A stretch of 59,871 nucleotides of DNA from Chlorobium sp. (lineage in GTDB: Bacteria > Bacteroidota > Chlorobiia > Chlorobiales > Chlorobiaceae). Below the pieces are notes generated by a model. That model saw nothing but the letters and a program-made list of their open reading frames with translations, was not told the origin of the DNA and ran no database searches. Shown one piece after another: positions 50,117-59,732 of the stretch (positions within the stretch are counted from its first letter, which is position 1; each line of letters starts with the position of its first letter). The stretch spans positions 1 through 59,871 of the forward strand of contig NZ_JAIOZR010000013.1 of NCBI RefSeq assembly GCF_021740465.1, read 5' to 3'. The position numbers and the translations under genes are program-made.

Positions 50117-52966
50117 TTATGTGTTCCTGCTGGAAATGACCTCCCTGATCGCTGCGCCGAGCTCGGTCATCTTCAGCGGTTTTTTCAGCAATTTGCAGAT
50201 TCCCGACTGGTTCAGCGCGTTGTATCCGATATCCTTTCCGTAACCGGTCATCAGGATTACCGGCAGATAGGGTCTTGTTTTATGCAGTTCGGCGGCAAGC
50301 GTGATTCCGTTCATTTCGGGCATGGTCAGATCGGTAATGACCAGATCGAAGCGGTCGGGACGCTCCCGGAAGCGATCGAGCGCTTCCAGCGGAGAACTCA
50401 CGGCGCAAATCCGGTAACCGAGTCTGCTCAGCATCATCGTCATCATCTTGATTGTGGCCTTTTCGTCGTCAACAAACAGAATGCTGCCATTTCCCGCTGA
50501 AGCGTTTCCTTTGAGGGCCGCATCGGGGGCAGGTTTGTCAATTACCGGCAGATAGATACGAAAAGAGGTGCCTTTTTCCGGCCGGCTGTCAACCGTAATT
50601 GCCCCCTTATAGCTTTTGATGATGCCATGAACCACCGAAAGGCCGAGTCCGGTTCCCTTATTGACGGACTTTGTGGTAAAGAAGGGCTCGAAAATCCGCT
50701 CCATGGTCGCTTCATCCATACCGGTCCCGGTGTCGGCTATGCCGAGCTCTACATAGCGTTCGGCAGGCAGCCCGGGCAGCGTTTTCAGCATGTCGGCATC
50801 GGGGAGAATTTCCCTGAGCGTTATGCTCATTACTCCACCTGATTCCTCCATTGCATGGAACGCATTGGTGCAGAGGTTAATGATAACCTGATGGATTTGT
50901 GACGGATCGGCGAGAATATTCCTGCAGGTGTTCTCGATATGCTGTTCAATGCTGATCGTTGCCGGTATTGACGGGCGGAGGAGTTTCATGGCCTCGGCGA
51001 TAACCGACTGAACGCTTACGACGGAGGGGGTATTTTCCTGGGTTCTGCTGAAGGTCAGAATTTGTTCAACAAGATTCCTTGCCCGTTCAGCTGCGAGCAT
51101 GATTTCCGAAAAATAATCGTGCAGGGGCTCCTTTTCGGCTATGCTGTTGATGCCCATTTCAGCGTAACCGAGAATAGGCATGAGGATATTGTTGAAGTCA
51201 TGCGCGATGCCTCCGGCAAGCGTTCCGATGGTTTCAAGGCGCTGGGATTTTCGGAGACTTGATTCGAGTTGTTGTTTGTTTTCCTCCTCCTTTTTCCGGT
51301 CGGTGATATCGATAACGATACCAACATAGCGCATGAGCCGACCGTCGTTATCTTTATGTGGCGTTCCCTTTGACATGAGCCACCGCTCGCATCCATCAGC
51401 ATCACGAACTCTCCACATGCAGTTGAATTCCGAGCCGTTGTCAATGGTCTCCCTGGCGGTTCGCTCAACCATTTCCCTCTCTTCCGGGACAATGGTTTTC
51501 AGCCAGTTTGCATATGACGGGGGACAGCTATAGGGTTCGAGACCGAAGAGCGGCCATAGTTCATCCGACCAGATCTGGACATTCGATGCGAGATCATGCT
51601 CCCAGAAGCCAGCATTGGTTGCCGCCATGATGAAATGCATGCGTTCATTGCTTTCAAGTAGCAGCTCCTGATACTGTTTTCGTTCGGTGATGTCGTTGAC
51701 GATGGAATAGAGCAACTGTTTTTCTCCGATGGAAATGGGGCCGCTTACCACCTCGACGTCGCGAATCGAGCCGTCAGCCCGCCGATGACGGAAACTGAAG
51801 CACCTGCACTGCCTGTTCAGGGATCGCTACATTTCCGCCTTTATTTCCCGATCGCTCATCGTGTTGATCCCGGAAATTTTCATATTGCACAGTTCATCGT
51901 ATTTCCATCCATAGAACGTTACGGCCGCCGGATTGGCTTCAACAATCGTGCCGTCTGTCGGATCGATGATCAGCATGACGGTATGTTTGTTCTGAAACAG
52001 ACTCCGGTAGCGCGCCTCGCTCTGACGCAGTTTTTCTTCCGCAAGTTCATGCGCCTTGCGGGTTTTCAGCATCGTGATGCCGTATGCGAGGTTTTCGGCA
52101 AGTGAGGAGAGGAGTCCGGTTTCTTCCACATTGAAGGCGTCCTCCATTGCGGAGTAGATATTCAAGGCGCCAAATACCTTGCTATCCGTTTTTAACGGGA
52201 GGCTTTGAGTAGAAGCATAACCACGCTTTATGGCTTCCATGCGCCAGGGAAGGAAGCTTGTGTCGGTCAGCAAATTACGTGTTGAGCAGGCCTTTCCGGT
52301 ACGGATCGCTTTTCCGGTCGGGCCCTGTCCCCGTTCGCTATCCGCCTAGGAAATGTTGAGCGTCTCGAGGTAGCCTTCCTCAATACCAGCCTGGGCTACC
52401 GGGCGGACACTTTTTTCGTCGTCATCCACAGCATAGCCGACCCAGGCCATCCGGTAGCCTCCGGTTTCTACGACAATCCGGCAGATATCCTGCAGCAATT
52501 CGGCTTCATTGTCGGCATGAAGCAGTGCCTGATTGCAGTTGCTTATCGTCAGAAGCGCGCGGTTCAGCTTATGCAGTTCCTGCTCAGCCTGATTTCGTTC
52601 GGTGATATTGGCAACGGTACCGACGATGCGTGAAATCCGCTCGTTTTCATCGAGTTCGACGATGCGGCATCGGCTCTCTATCCAGAGTGCCGAACCATCA
52701 CTCAATATCATTTTATAGTCAAGGATCGATACGTCTGTTTTACCCTGAAGATGTTTGCTGATCGAAAGGAAAAATTTCTGATGATCATCGGGGAGAGTTA
52801 GCATGTCCACAAAGCCCTTGTCGAACCAAGGGTCTTCGGGAATGCAACCGGTGAGTTCGCAATACCTCGGGCTCAGGTATATAATGTTGGTTTTCAGGTT
52901 CCAGTCCCAGAAACCCTCGGTAGCCAGACCCGGAATCAGTTTCTGTCTGTCGATATCTGCATACAT
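50117..52966 (-). pseudogene. Hybrid sensor histidine kinase interrupted by two in-frame TAG codons
   Basis: One uninterrupted reading phase of 950 codons broken only by TAG at 52348-52346 (codon 207) and 51829-51827 (codon 380). Translated through, it is a coherent kinase: PAS (FWDWNLKTNIIYLSPRYCEL), GAF (VVETGGYRMAWVGYAVDD ... GPTGKAIRTGKACSTRNLL), PAS, PAS (FWEHDLASNVQIWSDE), HisKA with IGTLAGGIAHDFNNIL, HATPase (NLCTNAFHAMEES; GTGLGLSVVHGI) and a receiver (LVITDLTMPEMNG). The first stop replaces a Trp codon expected in the GAF domain, the second probably Glu or Gln. The last 544 codons after the second stop could start on their own and still make a PAS-kinase-receiver protein. Confidence 0.85.
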
Positions 52967-53046
52967 GCAAATTGACCCCTCCCGATGGATATCATTGATA
53001 ATGCCTATAATAATTTAACGAAAAAAAACATCAATAAATTTCTTTG

Positions 53047-53058
53047 TAACAATCGTTA
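53047..53058. promoter_or_regulatory. TAACAATCGTTA motif upstream of the amber-split kinase
   Basis: A near-palindrome 81 bases before the kinase start. Its reverse complement shares the 11-mer AACGATTGTTA with the site before hupS. Regulatory role inferred only from recurrence. Confidence 0.3.
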
Positions 53059-53288
53059 AAGAGAAATATGTATTTTTTAAATACAGCTGGAGCGATGGAG
53101 TTTCGTGGATTACTTCTATGATTTGTAATTTGTGGATAAAGGGTTGCTGAATACGTAATGCGAGCCGGATTGATTTGATTATATAAAATATAGTTTTGTC
53201 GTGAAAGCGGTATATATATGCTGTATTTAATTTAAGTAAAATTATTTGATTTTTTGTTTTTATTTGGTATTTGTTTAAGTTCATTTCA

Positions 53289-53367
53289 CTCCTTCGCGCC
53301 AGCAAGGAGAGAACGGAAATTGGGGGTTTCCGTTCGATTTAAAGCGGCCTTTCGGCCGCTTTTTTTT
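53289..53367 (+). ncRNA. Candidate small RNA 3' end with three consecutive hairpins
   Basis: Three stems in a row: CTCCTT / AAGGAG (53289-53309), GAACGGAAA / TTTCCGTTC (53311-53335) and AAAGCGGCC / GGCCGCTTT (53341-53361) followed by five more T. The last is a strong terminator on the plus strand, yet no plus-strand gene ends before it, as the preceding 320 bases are AT-rich and non-coding. A small RNA that starts somewhere in 53100-53288 would explain it. No known family is recognised. Confidence 0.35.
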
Positions 53368-54017
53368 GCCGGCCGTGTATCTTGTATATATGTTTTCGGA
53401 TTTCATATATGTTTTATATATACATTTTTATAATGTTTCGGTATTTAGTGTAGATGTCGTTATTTTCTTATGATATGTTTATATTTATCTGTGACGGCAT
53501 TGAAAAGCATTTTGTTCCTGGGGATATATTGCTGAATATTTTTTTAAGGCAAGTTACGCGTAACTGTCCGCGCTCGGCCTCATTTCTGGTGTGACGGCAT
53601 ATCTGTCGTTTATAGAGGGATCGTTACCGGATTCTGACAGATTTCAGAATCCGGTATATGTACCGATACATTTTATTTTTTTTGGTATAGGGCTTTATGC
53701 TATTGTTTCCGGTATGGTTCAGGGGATGGTGTTTCCGTTTGTTTTTATTCATGGATCGTTTTTGGAGCGTTGTTCCTGACAGGCTGTCCGCTTTGCCATC
53801 TTATGTTTTTAGTCCGGTATGCATGAATTCCGCCGACGGTTTACAACAGCCTGCCTGTTGTCCGGTAAGCGAATGACCCGGAGGGAGTCGAAGCTGAATT
53901 ACGGCGGATAACTCTTGCTGCTTTTTGCGCCTGACCTTTCCGTTGAGGCTTTCCGCGGAATGGGATCTCGGTAGCGCATTTTTGGTGTGCGCATGAAGAG
54001 GTTGTTCAATGGCTCGT

Positions 54018-54038
54018 GCCGGTTTTCCGGCTTTTTTT
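54018..54038 (+). terminator. Short terminator-like hairpin before the large kinase
   Basis: A five-base-pair stem GCCGG-TTTT-CCGGC followed by seven T. The stem is short, and no upstream gene is evident, so it may be chance or attenuate a transcript entering the kinase. Confidence 0.3.
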
Positions 54039-54221
54039 ATATCGTTTCGTGCCATTGCGGAGGGGTTTTCAGCTGTTCGATTGCGTCGTTTATCTTGTTG
54101 ACGTATCTGATGTAAAAAAACGCATATCAAGCCATTTCAGGCATCGCATTGGTTGTTTAATTGAGTCTGTATGTTTTTCCGGTATATTTGAATTTGATGG
54201 ATTTGTCGATCTCAATTATTA

Positions 54222-57200
54222 ATGAAGCATAATTTGTCGGAAAAAAACATAGAGCGGTTTCAGGCTGAAAATGAGCGTTTGCAGTCTGAGAATGCCGAAC
54301 TGACGACCGAACTCAGGCGTCTTTCAATGGTTGTCGAAGCCACGAAAGCCGCTTACTGGGACTGGGATCTGCAAACCGGCAACGTTACTGTCAATGGCAG
54401 GTGGGCTGCAATGATAGGCTATACCCTCGAAGAGCTGCAACCGGTCACAATTGTGACCTGGGAAGCTTTCTGTCATCCGGACGACCTCATGGAAGCAGAA
54501 GAACGGCTTGCGAGGCATTTCGAAGGAGATACAGATTTCTATGAAATAGAGCTGAGAATGCGGCACAAACTCGGTCACTGGATCTGGGTGCTTGATCGGG
54601 GCAAGGTTTTCGAGACCGATGCCGCGGGAAAACCGCTCAGGATGGTCGGTTCGCATCAGGATATAACCGCCCGGAAGCTCACCGAGGAACGGCTCAAGCA
54701 GGAACGAAATCTGTTCATGGGCGGCCCTGTTTCCGTTTTCAGACGTATGAACACTTCCGGCCTGCCGGTCGAGTATGTATCGCCAAACATTGAAACCCTT
54801 TTTGGTTATTCAAGCCATGAATTGAGCAGTGGAGCGGTCAGTTATTCCGGCATGATTCACCCTGACGATCTGCCGGGGGTACTGGATGAACTTGCGCTCT
54901 GCTCTGCCGATCCGCAGCGGAGCTCATTCGAGCAGGAGTACCGGATTATACGGAAGGACGGTAAGGTTATCTGGGTTTATGATTTTACGGTTATCACCCG
55001 CGACGAAAAGGGCTGTATTACCCATTACGAAGGCTACCTGCTCGATAATTCATCACGAAAGCGCTCCGAAGAATCGCTTGCCTTCAACCGGAAATTCGAA
55101 TGGATCGTATCTTCACTGGCCAACCAGTTTATCAATGTTCCCGCCGGAGAGATCGATTCGATGATCAACGAGGCTCTGAAAATCATCGGGGAGTTCGTAC
55201 AGGCCGACCGGAGCTATATTTTTCAGTACTACGATAATCAACGGCTCATGGATAACACCCACGAGTGGTGTGCCGGGGGTATCGAGCCGCAGATAGATAT
55301 TCTCAAGCAGCTTTCCACCGATGATTTTTCATGGTCAACGAAAAAGATTGCACATAACGAACTGCTTATCGTTCCCAGAGTTTCAGATCTGCCTGATGAA
55401 GCGGCTTCGGAACGGGACATTCTCGAACAGCAGGATATTCAGTCACTGATTCTCATTCCGCTCGTATCCGGTACCATACCGTTCGGCTACATAGGCTTCG
55501 ATGCCGTAAGGGAAGAACGGCAGTGGCCGAAGGAAGCCGCATCCGTGCTTACGTTGGCCGGCGGCATCATTGCCAATGCCCTGCAGCGAAAACAGGTAGA
55601 ACAGCTTATCCAGAGCGAACTCGATCTTACCCTGAAACTGAGCGTATCGTCATCGTTCGAAGAGACGCTGAAAAGCTGCCTTCAGGCCGCGCTTGACATT
55701 TCGGGCATGGATTGCGGCGGGATTTATCTGGTCAACGAAGCCGATAACAGTCTGAGCCTTGCATACAGTCAAGGCTTTTCGGATGCTTTTGTCCGGGAGA
55801 CGTTCTGCTATATGTCGGATTCCTCACAATGCCGGCTTGTCGCAAACGGGAGTGCGATCTACAGCCGTTTTGCTGAGATGAACACCAACCCCTGCAACTC
55901 CATTCTGAACGAAGGTCTGAAGGCTGTTGCGGTTTTACCGGTCATCAGCAAGAGCCGGGTGGTCGCAAGCCTGAACGTGGCATCGCATTCGCTTGACCAG
56001 GTTCCGGAGTTCGCCCGAAAAGCTCTTGAAACGGTAGCGTCGCATATCGGCGCCGCTATCGCTCAGGCAACCCATGATGAGAAAATTACAACCGCCAACA
56101 GAAATTTTGCCTCGCTGTTCGATACGATCGACGATATGCTGTTCATCATTGCCGATGATGGCGCCATTTTGCATACCAATGCCGCATGTACTGTATTGCT
56201 CGGCTATTCGCACGACGAGTTCAGGAGGCTGCATGTCCTCGATGTCCACCCTCCTGAACGGCGGGAGGAAGCCGGGCGGACGGTTCAGCAGATGCTTTCC
56301 GGACAGGCCAATGTCTGTCATGTGCCGCTGCTGTCGAAGTCGGGCGAACAGGTTCCGGTGGAAACGAAAATCACGCATGGTACCTGGGACGGGAAGCCGG
56401 TGCTGTTCGGTATCATCCGGGATATTACCGAACGGCTGAAAAACCAGTCTGCGCTCGTGGAGAGCGAACAGAAGTTCAGGGAGCTTACAGAGTTTCTGCC
56501 CCTGCCGCTTTTCGAGACGGACCTGCATGGTATGGTTACCTATATCAACCTTGAAGTTAAAGCGTTTTTTGGTCTTTCGGATGATGATCTGCGCCAGGGA
56601 ATTTCGGCATTCAGCTTCTGTGTGCTTCAGGAGCTTGACCGCGCCCTGGCAAACCAGAAGAAGATACTTGCTCCGGGTTATGTACCCAAAGGAAACGAGT
56701 ACACCATCATCATGAAGGATGGCACCAGGCGGCCGGTTCTGCTCTACAGCTCGCCAATAAGACAGGACGGTCAGGTATCCGGCGTGCGTACGACCTTGGT
56801 CGATCTTTCGGAGCTGAAACGGGCAGAGGCAGTCTTGCGTGAAAGCGATCTGGAGAAACGCGTGAGCGAGGAGTTCAAATCCATTATCGATAATATTCCC
56901 GGTGCTGTATATCGGCATTCAAGCGATGATACCATAAAATTTCTTTCGCATTCGGATTTTCTCTCTGCAGAATCACTGGAATCCTGTTTTTCGGGTTCCC
57001 TGCAGCAGATGTTGACGTTTATTCATCCGGATGACATGAGACTTGTTGTGGATACCTATGAGGAACTTCGAGAGAGAAAGGCATCCAAGATCATTATCTA
57101 CAGAATTCTGACGGCAGCGCATGCCGTCAGATGGATCGAAGATCGTAAAACCTCGGCTTTTTCAGAAGAAGGCGTGTTTTCGGGTATCGACGGCATTCTT

Positions 57201-58400
57201 TTTGATATTACCGATCGGGTGCTGGCGCAGGAAGAGAATCAGCAACTGGAATCGCGGCTTCGAAATACGCAGCGCCTTGAAACTATCGGAACGCTTGCCG
57301 GAGGCATCGCGCATGATTTCAACAATATTCTCACGCCTGTTCTCGGCTATGCCGAAATGGGAGCCCTTTCCCTTTCTGATCAGGACCCTCTGAAGGAATA
57401 CTTTACTGAAATTACGCAGGCGGCAGAGAGAGCACGGAACCTTGTGGCGCAGATTCTGAGCTTCAGCCGGGCCGACGAACGCACACCCTCTGTAGTCAGC
57501 GTTCAGGCGATTCTCAATGAAGCGCTGAAGCTGCTTCGTCCTTCAATTCCCTCGACCATTACCATCGAACAGCAGATCGACAACTCCTGCGGTAACATTT
57601 TTGCAGATCCCTCACAAATCCATCAGGTGGTTGTCAACCTCTGCACGAATGCTTTTCAGGCTATGGAAGAATCCGGTGGTGTTCTGACCATTCAACTCAG
57701 GGAAATTATTCCCGACGCAGGCATGCTGAAAACACAGCCGGGGCTGTCTGCTGAACGTTATATAGAGCTTGGTATTGCCGATACCGGAACCGGCATGGAT
57801 GCAGCGACCATGGAGCGTATTTTCGAGCCGTTCTTTACCACAAAATCCGTCAACAAGGGAACCGGACTCGGACTTTCGGTGGTCCATGGCATCATTACCA
57901 GCAACAACGGAGAGATTGTTGTTGAAAGTTTTCCTGGAAAAGGCGCTACATTTCGGATATATCTGCCGGTGATCAACGAGCGCAGCGAGGCGCCGACCGG
58001 AGAAGACCCTTTGCCAAAAGGAAACGCCAGCATTCTTTTTGTTGACGACGAGCAGCCGACCGTGCAGATGATGAAGATGATGATGACGAAACTCGGCTTC
58101 AGAATCAGGGCGTTGAATTCTCCCGTGCAGGCGCTTGAACTGTTCAGGAGAAATCCGGAACAGTTTGATCTGGTCATCACCGACCTTACGATGCCTGAAA
58201 TGACAGGGGTCGAATTTGCCCGCGAGCTTCATGAAACCAGCCCGCAGCTTCCGGTGATTCTTATGACCGGCTACGGAAAGGATATCGAATACACGATTCC
58301 GCTGAGCCGTTACGGCATCTGTAAATTTCTGAAAAAACCAGTGAAATTCGCCCAGCTGGCTTCGGTCATAAACGAGGTGATCAGCCACAATAACGCATAA
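54222..58400 (+). CDS. Large hybrid sensor histidine kinase (multi-PAS/GAF, HisKA, HATPase, receiver)
   Basis: A 1392-residue soluble kinase with no membrane helix. Order: short coiled coil (1-35); PAS (about 36-155, YWDWDLQTGNVTVNGRWAAM); PAS (about 170-285); GAF (about 295-460, FVQADRSYIFQYYDNQRL); GAF (about 470-625, ISGMDCGGIYLVNEAD); PAS (about 630-745); PAS (about 755-870); PAS (about 890-1010); HisKA with His1031 in GTLAGGIAHDFNN; HATPase (about 1120-1245, GTGLGLSVVHGIIT); receiver with Asp about 1320 in LVITDLTMPEMTG. The signal is unknown; PAS and GAF domains could bind heme, flavin or bilin. Its kinase-receiver part is a close paralogue of the broken kinase at 50117-52966. A response regulator gene follows 11 bases later. 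Confidence 0.92.
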   Translation: MKHNLSEKNIERFQAENERLQSENAELTTELRRLSMVVEATKAAYWDWDLQTGNVTVNGRWAAMIGYTLEELQPVTIVTWEAFCHPDDLMEAEERLARHFEGDTDFYEIELRMRHKLGHWIWVLDRGKVFETDAAGKPLRMVGSHQDITARKLTEERLKQERNLFMGGPVSVFRRMNTSGLPVEYVSPNIETLFGYSSHELSSGAVSYSGMIHPDDLPGVLDELALCSADPQRSSFEQEYRIIRKDGKVIWVYDFTVITRDEKGCITHYEGYLLDNSSRKRSEESLAFNRKFEWIVSSLANQFINVPAGEIDSMINEALKIIGEFVQADRSYIFQYYDNQRLMDNTHEWCAGGIEPQIDILKQLSTDDFSWSTKKIAHNELLIVPRVSDLPDEAASERDILEQQDIQSLILIPLVSGTIPFGYIGFDAVREERQWPKEAASVLTLAGGIIANALQRKQVEQLIQSELDLTLKLSVSSSFEETLKSCLQAALDISGMDCGGIYLVNEADNSLSLAYSQGFSDAFVRETFCYMSDSSQCRLVANGSAIYSRFAEMNTNPCNSILNEGLKAVAVLPVISKSRVVASLNVASHSLDQVPEFARKALETVASHIGAAIAQATHDEKITTANRNFASLFDTIDDMLFIIADDGAILHTNAACTVLLGYSHDEFRRLHVLDVHPPERREEAGRTVQQMLSGQANVCHVPLLSKSGEQVPVETKITHGTWDGKPVLFGIIRDITERLKNQSALVESEQKFRELTEFLPLPLFETDLHGMVTYINLEVKAFFGLSDDDLRQGISAFSFCVLQELDRALANQKKILAPGYVPKGNEYTIIMKDGTRRPVLLYSSPIRQDGQVSGVRTTLVDLSELKRAEAVLRESDLEKRVSEEFKSIIDNIPGAVYRHSSDDTIKFLSHSDFLSAESLESCFSGSLQQMLTFIHPDDMRLVVDTYEELRERKASKIIIYRILTAAHAVRWIEDRKTSAFSEEGVFSGIDGILFDITDRVLAQEENQQLESRLRNTQRLETIGTLAGGIAHDFNNILTPVLGYAEMGALSLSDQDPLKEYFTEITQAAERARNLVAQILSFSRADERTPSVVSVQAILNEALKLLRPSIPSTITIEQQIDNSCGNIFADPSQIHQVVVNLCTNAFQAMEESGGVLTIQLREIIPDAGMLKTQPGLSAERYIELGIADTGTGMDAATMERIFEPFFTTKSVNKGTGLGLSVVHGIITSNNGEIVVESFPGKGATFRIYLPVINERSEAPTGEDPLPKGNASILFVDDEQPTVQMMKMMMTKLGFRIRALNSPVQALELFRRNPEQFDLVITDLTMPEMTGVEFARELHETSPQLPVILMTGYGKDIEYTIPLSRYGICKFLKKPVKFAQLASVINEVISHNNA

Positions 58401-58411
58401 CCCGGACAGTC

Positions 58412-58774
58412 ATGAACATTCTTGTTATCGACGATGATCCAGCCGTCAGAAAATTCATAACCACAATCCTGAAAAAAGAGAACCATACCGTTTTCGAGGC
58501 CGATAATGGCAAGACAGGCCTTCAGCTTCTACAGGAGCAGCATGATATTCCTGTCGTTATTACAGATATTGTCATGCCTGAAAAAGAGGGCATTGAAACC
58601 ATCATGGAAATGCGCAGCCAATATCCGGCAATCAAAATTCTGGCGATTTCCGGAGGAGGTAAAGTCGGACCTGAAAACTATCTGGTTCTGGCCGATGCGC
58701 TCGGAGCGCACACAACCCTGAAAAAACCATTCAGCGGTCCGGAACTGCTCCTGAGTCTCAAGTTGCTGCAGTAA
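58412..58774 (+). CDS. Single-domain response regulator (CheY-like)
   Basis: A 120-residue stand-alone receiver. Acidic pocket Asp7-Asp8-Asp9 in ILVIDDDPAVRKF, phospho-acceptor Asp52 in VVITDIVMPEKEG, Thr/Ser-equivalent in LAISGGGK and the conserved Lys in TTLKKPF. No output domain, so it acts by protein contact or as a phosphorelay intermediate. It follows the large kinase by 11 bases and is probably its partner. The stretch SGGGKVGPENYL is typical of a receiver subfamily linked to PAS kinases. Confidence 0.93.
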   Translation: MNILVIDDDPAVRKFITTILKKENHTVFEADNGKTGLQLLQEQHDIPVVITDIVMPEKEGIETIMEMRSQYPAIKILAISGGGKVGPENYLVLADALGAHTTLKKPFSGPELLLSLKLLQ

Positions 58775-58786
58775 GGAGTTCGGGGT

Positions 58787-59732
58787 TTAACTGCCGGCAA
58801 GTACGGCGGCCACTTTTTTTGACAGCGCCTTGATGGTGAACGGTTTCTGAATGAAATTAACGCCGGTATCGAGCACCCCGTGATTTGCAATATTGTCCGC
58901 CGTATACCCCGACATAAAGAGGATTTTGAGATCCGGGCGGATTGAGAGCAATTTATCGGATAGATCGCGTACGTTCATTTCGGGCATAATCACATCGGTC
59001 AGCAGCAGATGGATCTTATGGTCCGGTTCACTGGCGATCCGGATGGCTTCGCCGGGTGTTGCGGCCGCGAGCACCGAATAACCTTTTTTTTCCAGTATCA
59101 TCCGGCACAGCTTGAGTATTTCCGGTTCATCCTCGACGAGCAGTATCGTTTCTTTTCCTGTTATATTCAGGGCATCCGTTTTCTCGTCCGCAGGAAGTGG
59201 GGCTCTGTTTTTATCCCGGGGCAGATAAATTCTGAAGTTGCTTCCTTTTTGAGGTTCACTCTCAATAACGATAAACCCCTCATTTTGTTTTACAATGCCG
59301 TAAACCGTGGCAAGCCCAAGTCCGGTGCCTTTTCCGGTCTCTTTTGTTGTAAAAAACAGCTCGAAAATATGGGAGTGATGTTGTTTTTCGATTCCATGTC
59401 CGGTATCGGTGACCGAAAGCATGACATAGTCGCCGGGTTTTTTATCGCTCCCGTCATCATCATCGGTATCGGTAAAACAGACTGTTGCTGTTTCAATGGT
59501 GACGGTTCCGATATCGGTTATTGCATCGCGCGCATTGACGCAAAGGTTTACAAGAATCTGGTCAATCTGTGATGGATCGATGTTGACCATCGGTTGCGAG
59601 TTGCCCGGTATCCAGATCAGCTTTATGTCTTCGCCGATAAGTCTTCGCAGCATGTTGAGCATTTCTTCGACCAGCATGTTCAGGTCGACGATTTTGGGGT
59701 TTACTGTTTGCTTTCGGGCAAAAGCCAGCAGT
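58787..59732 (-). pseudogene. Hybrid histidine kinase truncated by the insertion sequence
   Basis: C-terminal 315 codons of a hybrid kinase: the end of the second HisKA helix (QLLAFARKQTVNPKIVDLN), HATPase (NLCVNARDAITDIG; VTDTGHGIEKQH; GKGTGLGLATVYGIV) and a receiver (ILLVEDEPEILKLCR; LLLTDVIMPEMN; FIQKPFTIKALSK). The phospho-accepting His and all sensor domains are missing: the IS end begins at 59733, right after the Gln codon of QLLAFARK. The reading frame stays open into the IS for another 45 codons, so a start inside the IS could in principle still give a fragment, but it would lack the acceptor His. Confidence 0.88.

Larger units (their letters stand above)
52967..54221. other. AT-rich non-coding stretch between two divergent kinase genes
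   Basis: 1,255 bases with markedly lower GC than the neighbours, especially 53000-53560. I see no convincing gene: the open frames (53015-53305 minus, 53591-53779 plus, 53801-54130 minus, 54016-54222 plus) have unusual composition, no ribosome-binding sites and no recognisable domain. It holds the motif at 53047-53058, a triple hairpin with a T-tract (53289-53367) and a small terminator-like hairpin (54018-54038). The length and composition suggest imported or decayed DNA. Confidence 0.6.

Noticed and set aside
53015-53305. 96-codon minus-strand frame in the AT-rich gap
   Set aside because: Composition is driven by AT-rich DNA (many Ile, Lys, Tyr), there is no ribosome-binding site or domain, and it overlaps the candidate RNA hairpins.
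53591-54222. Small frames at 53591-53779, 53801-54130 and 54016-54222
   Set aside because: No start signals, no recognisable families and atypical composition; the last one is opposite part of the second and ends inside the large kinase start.
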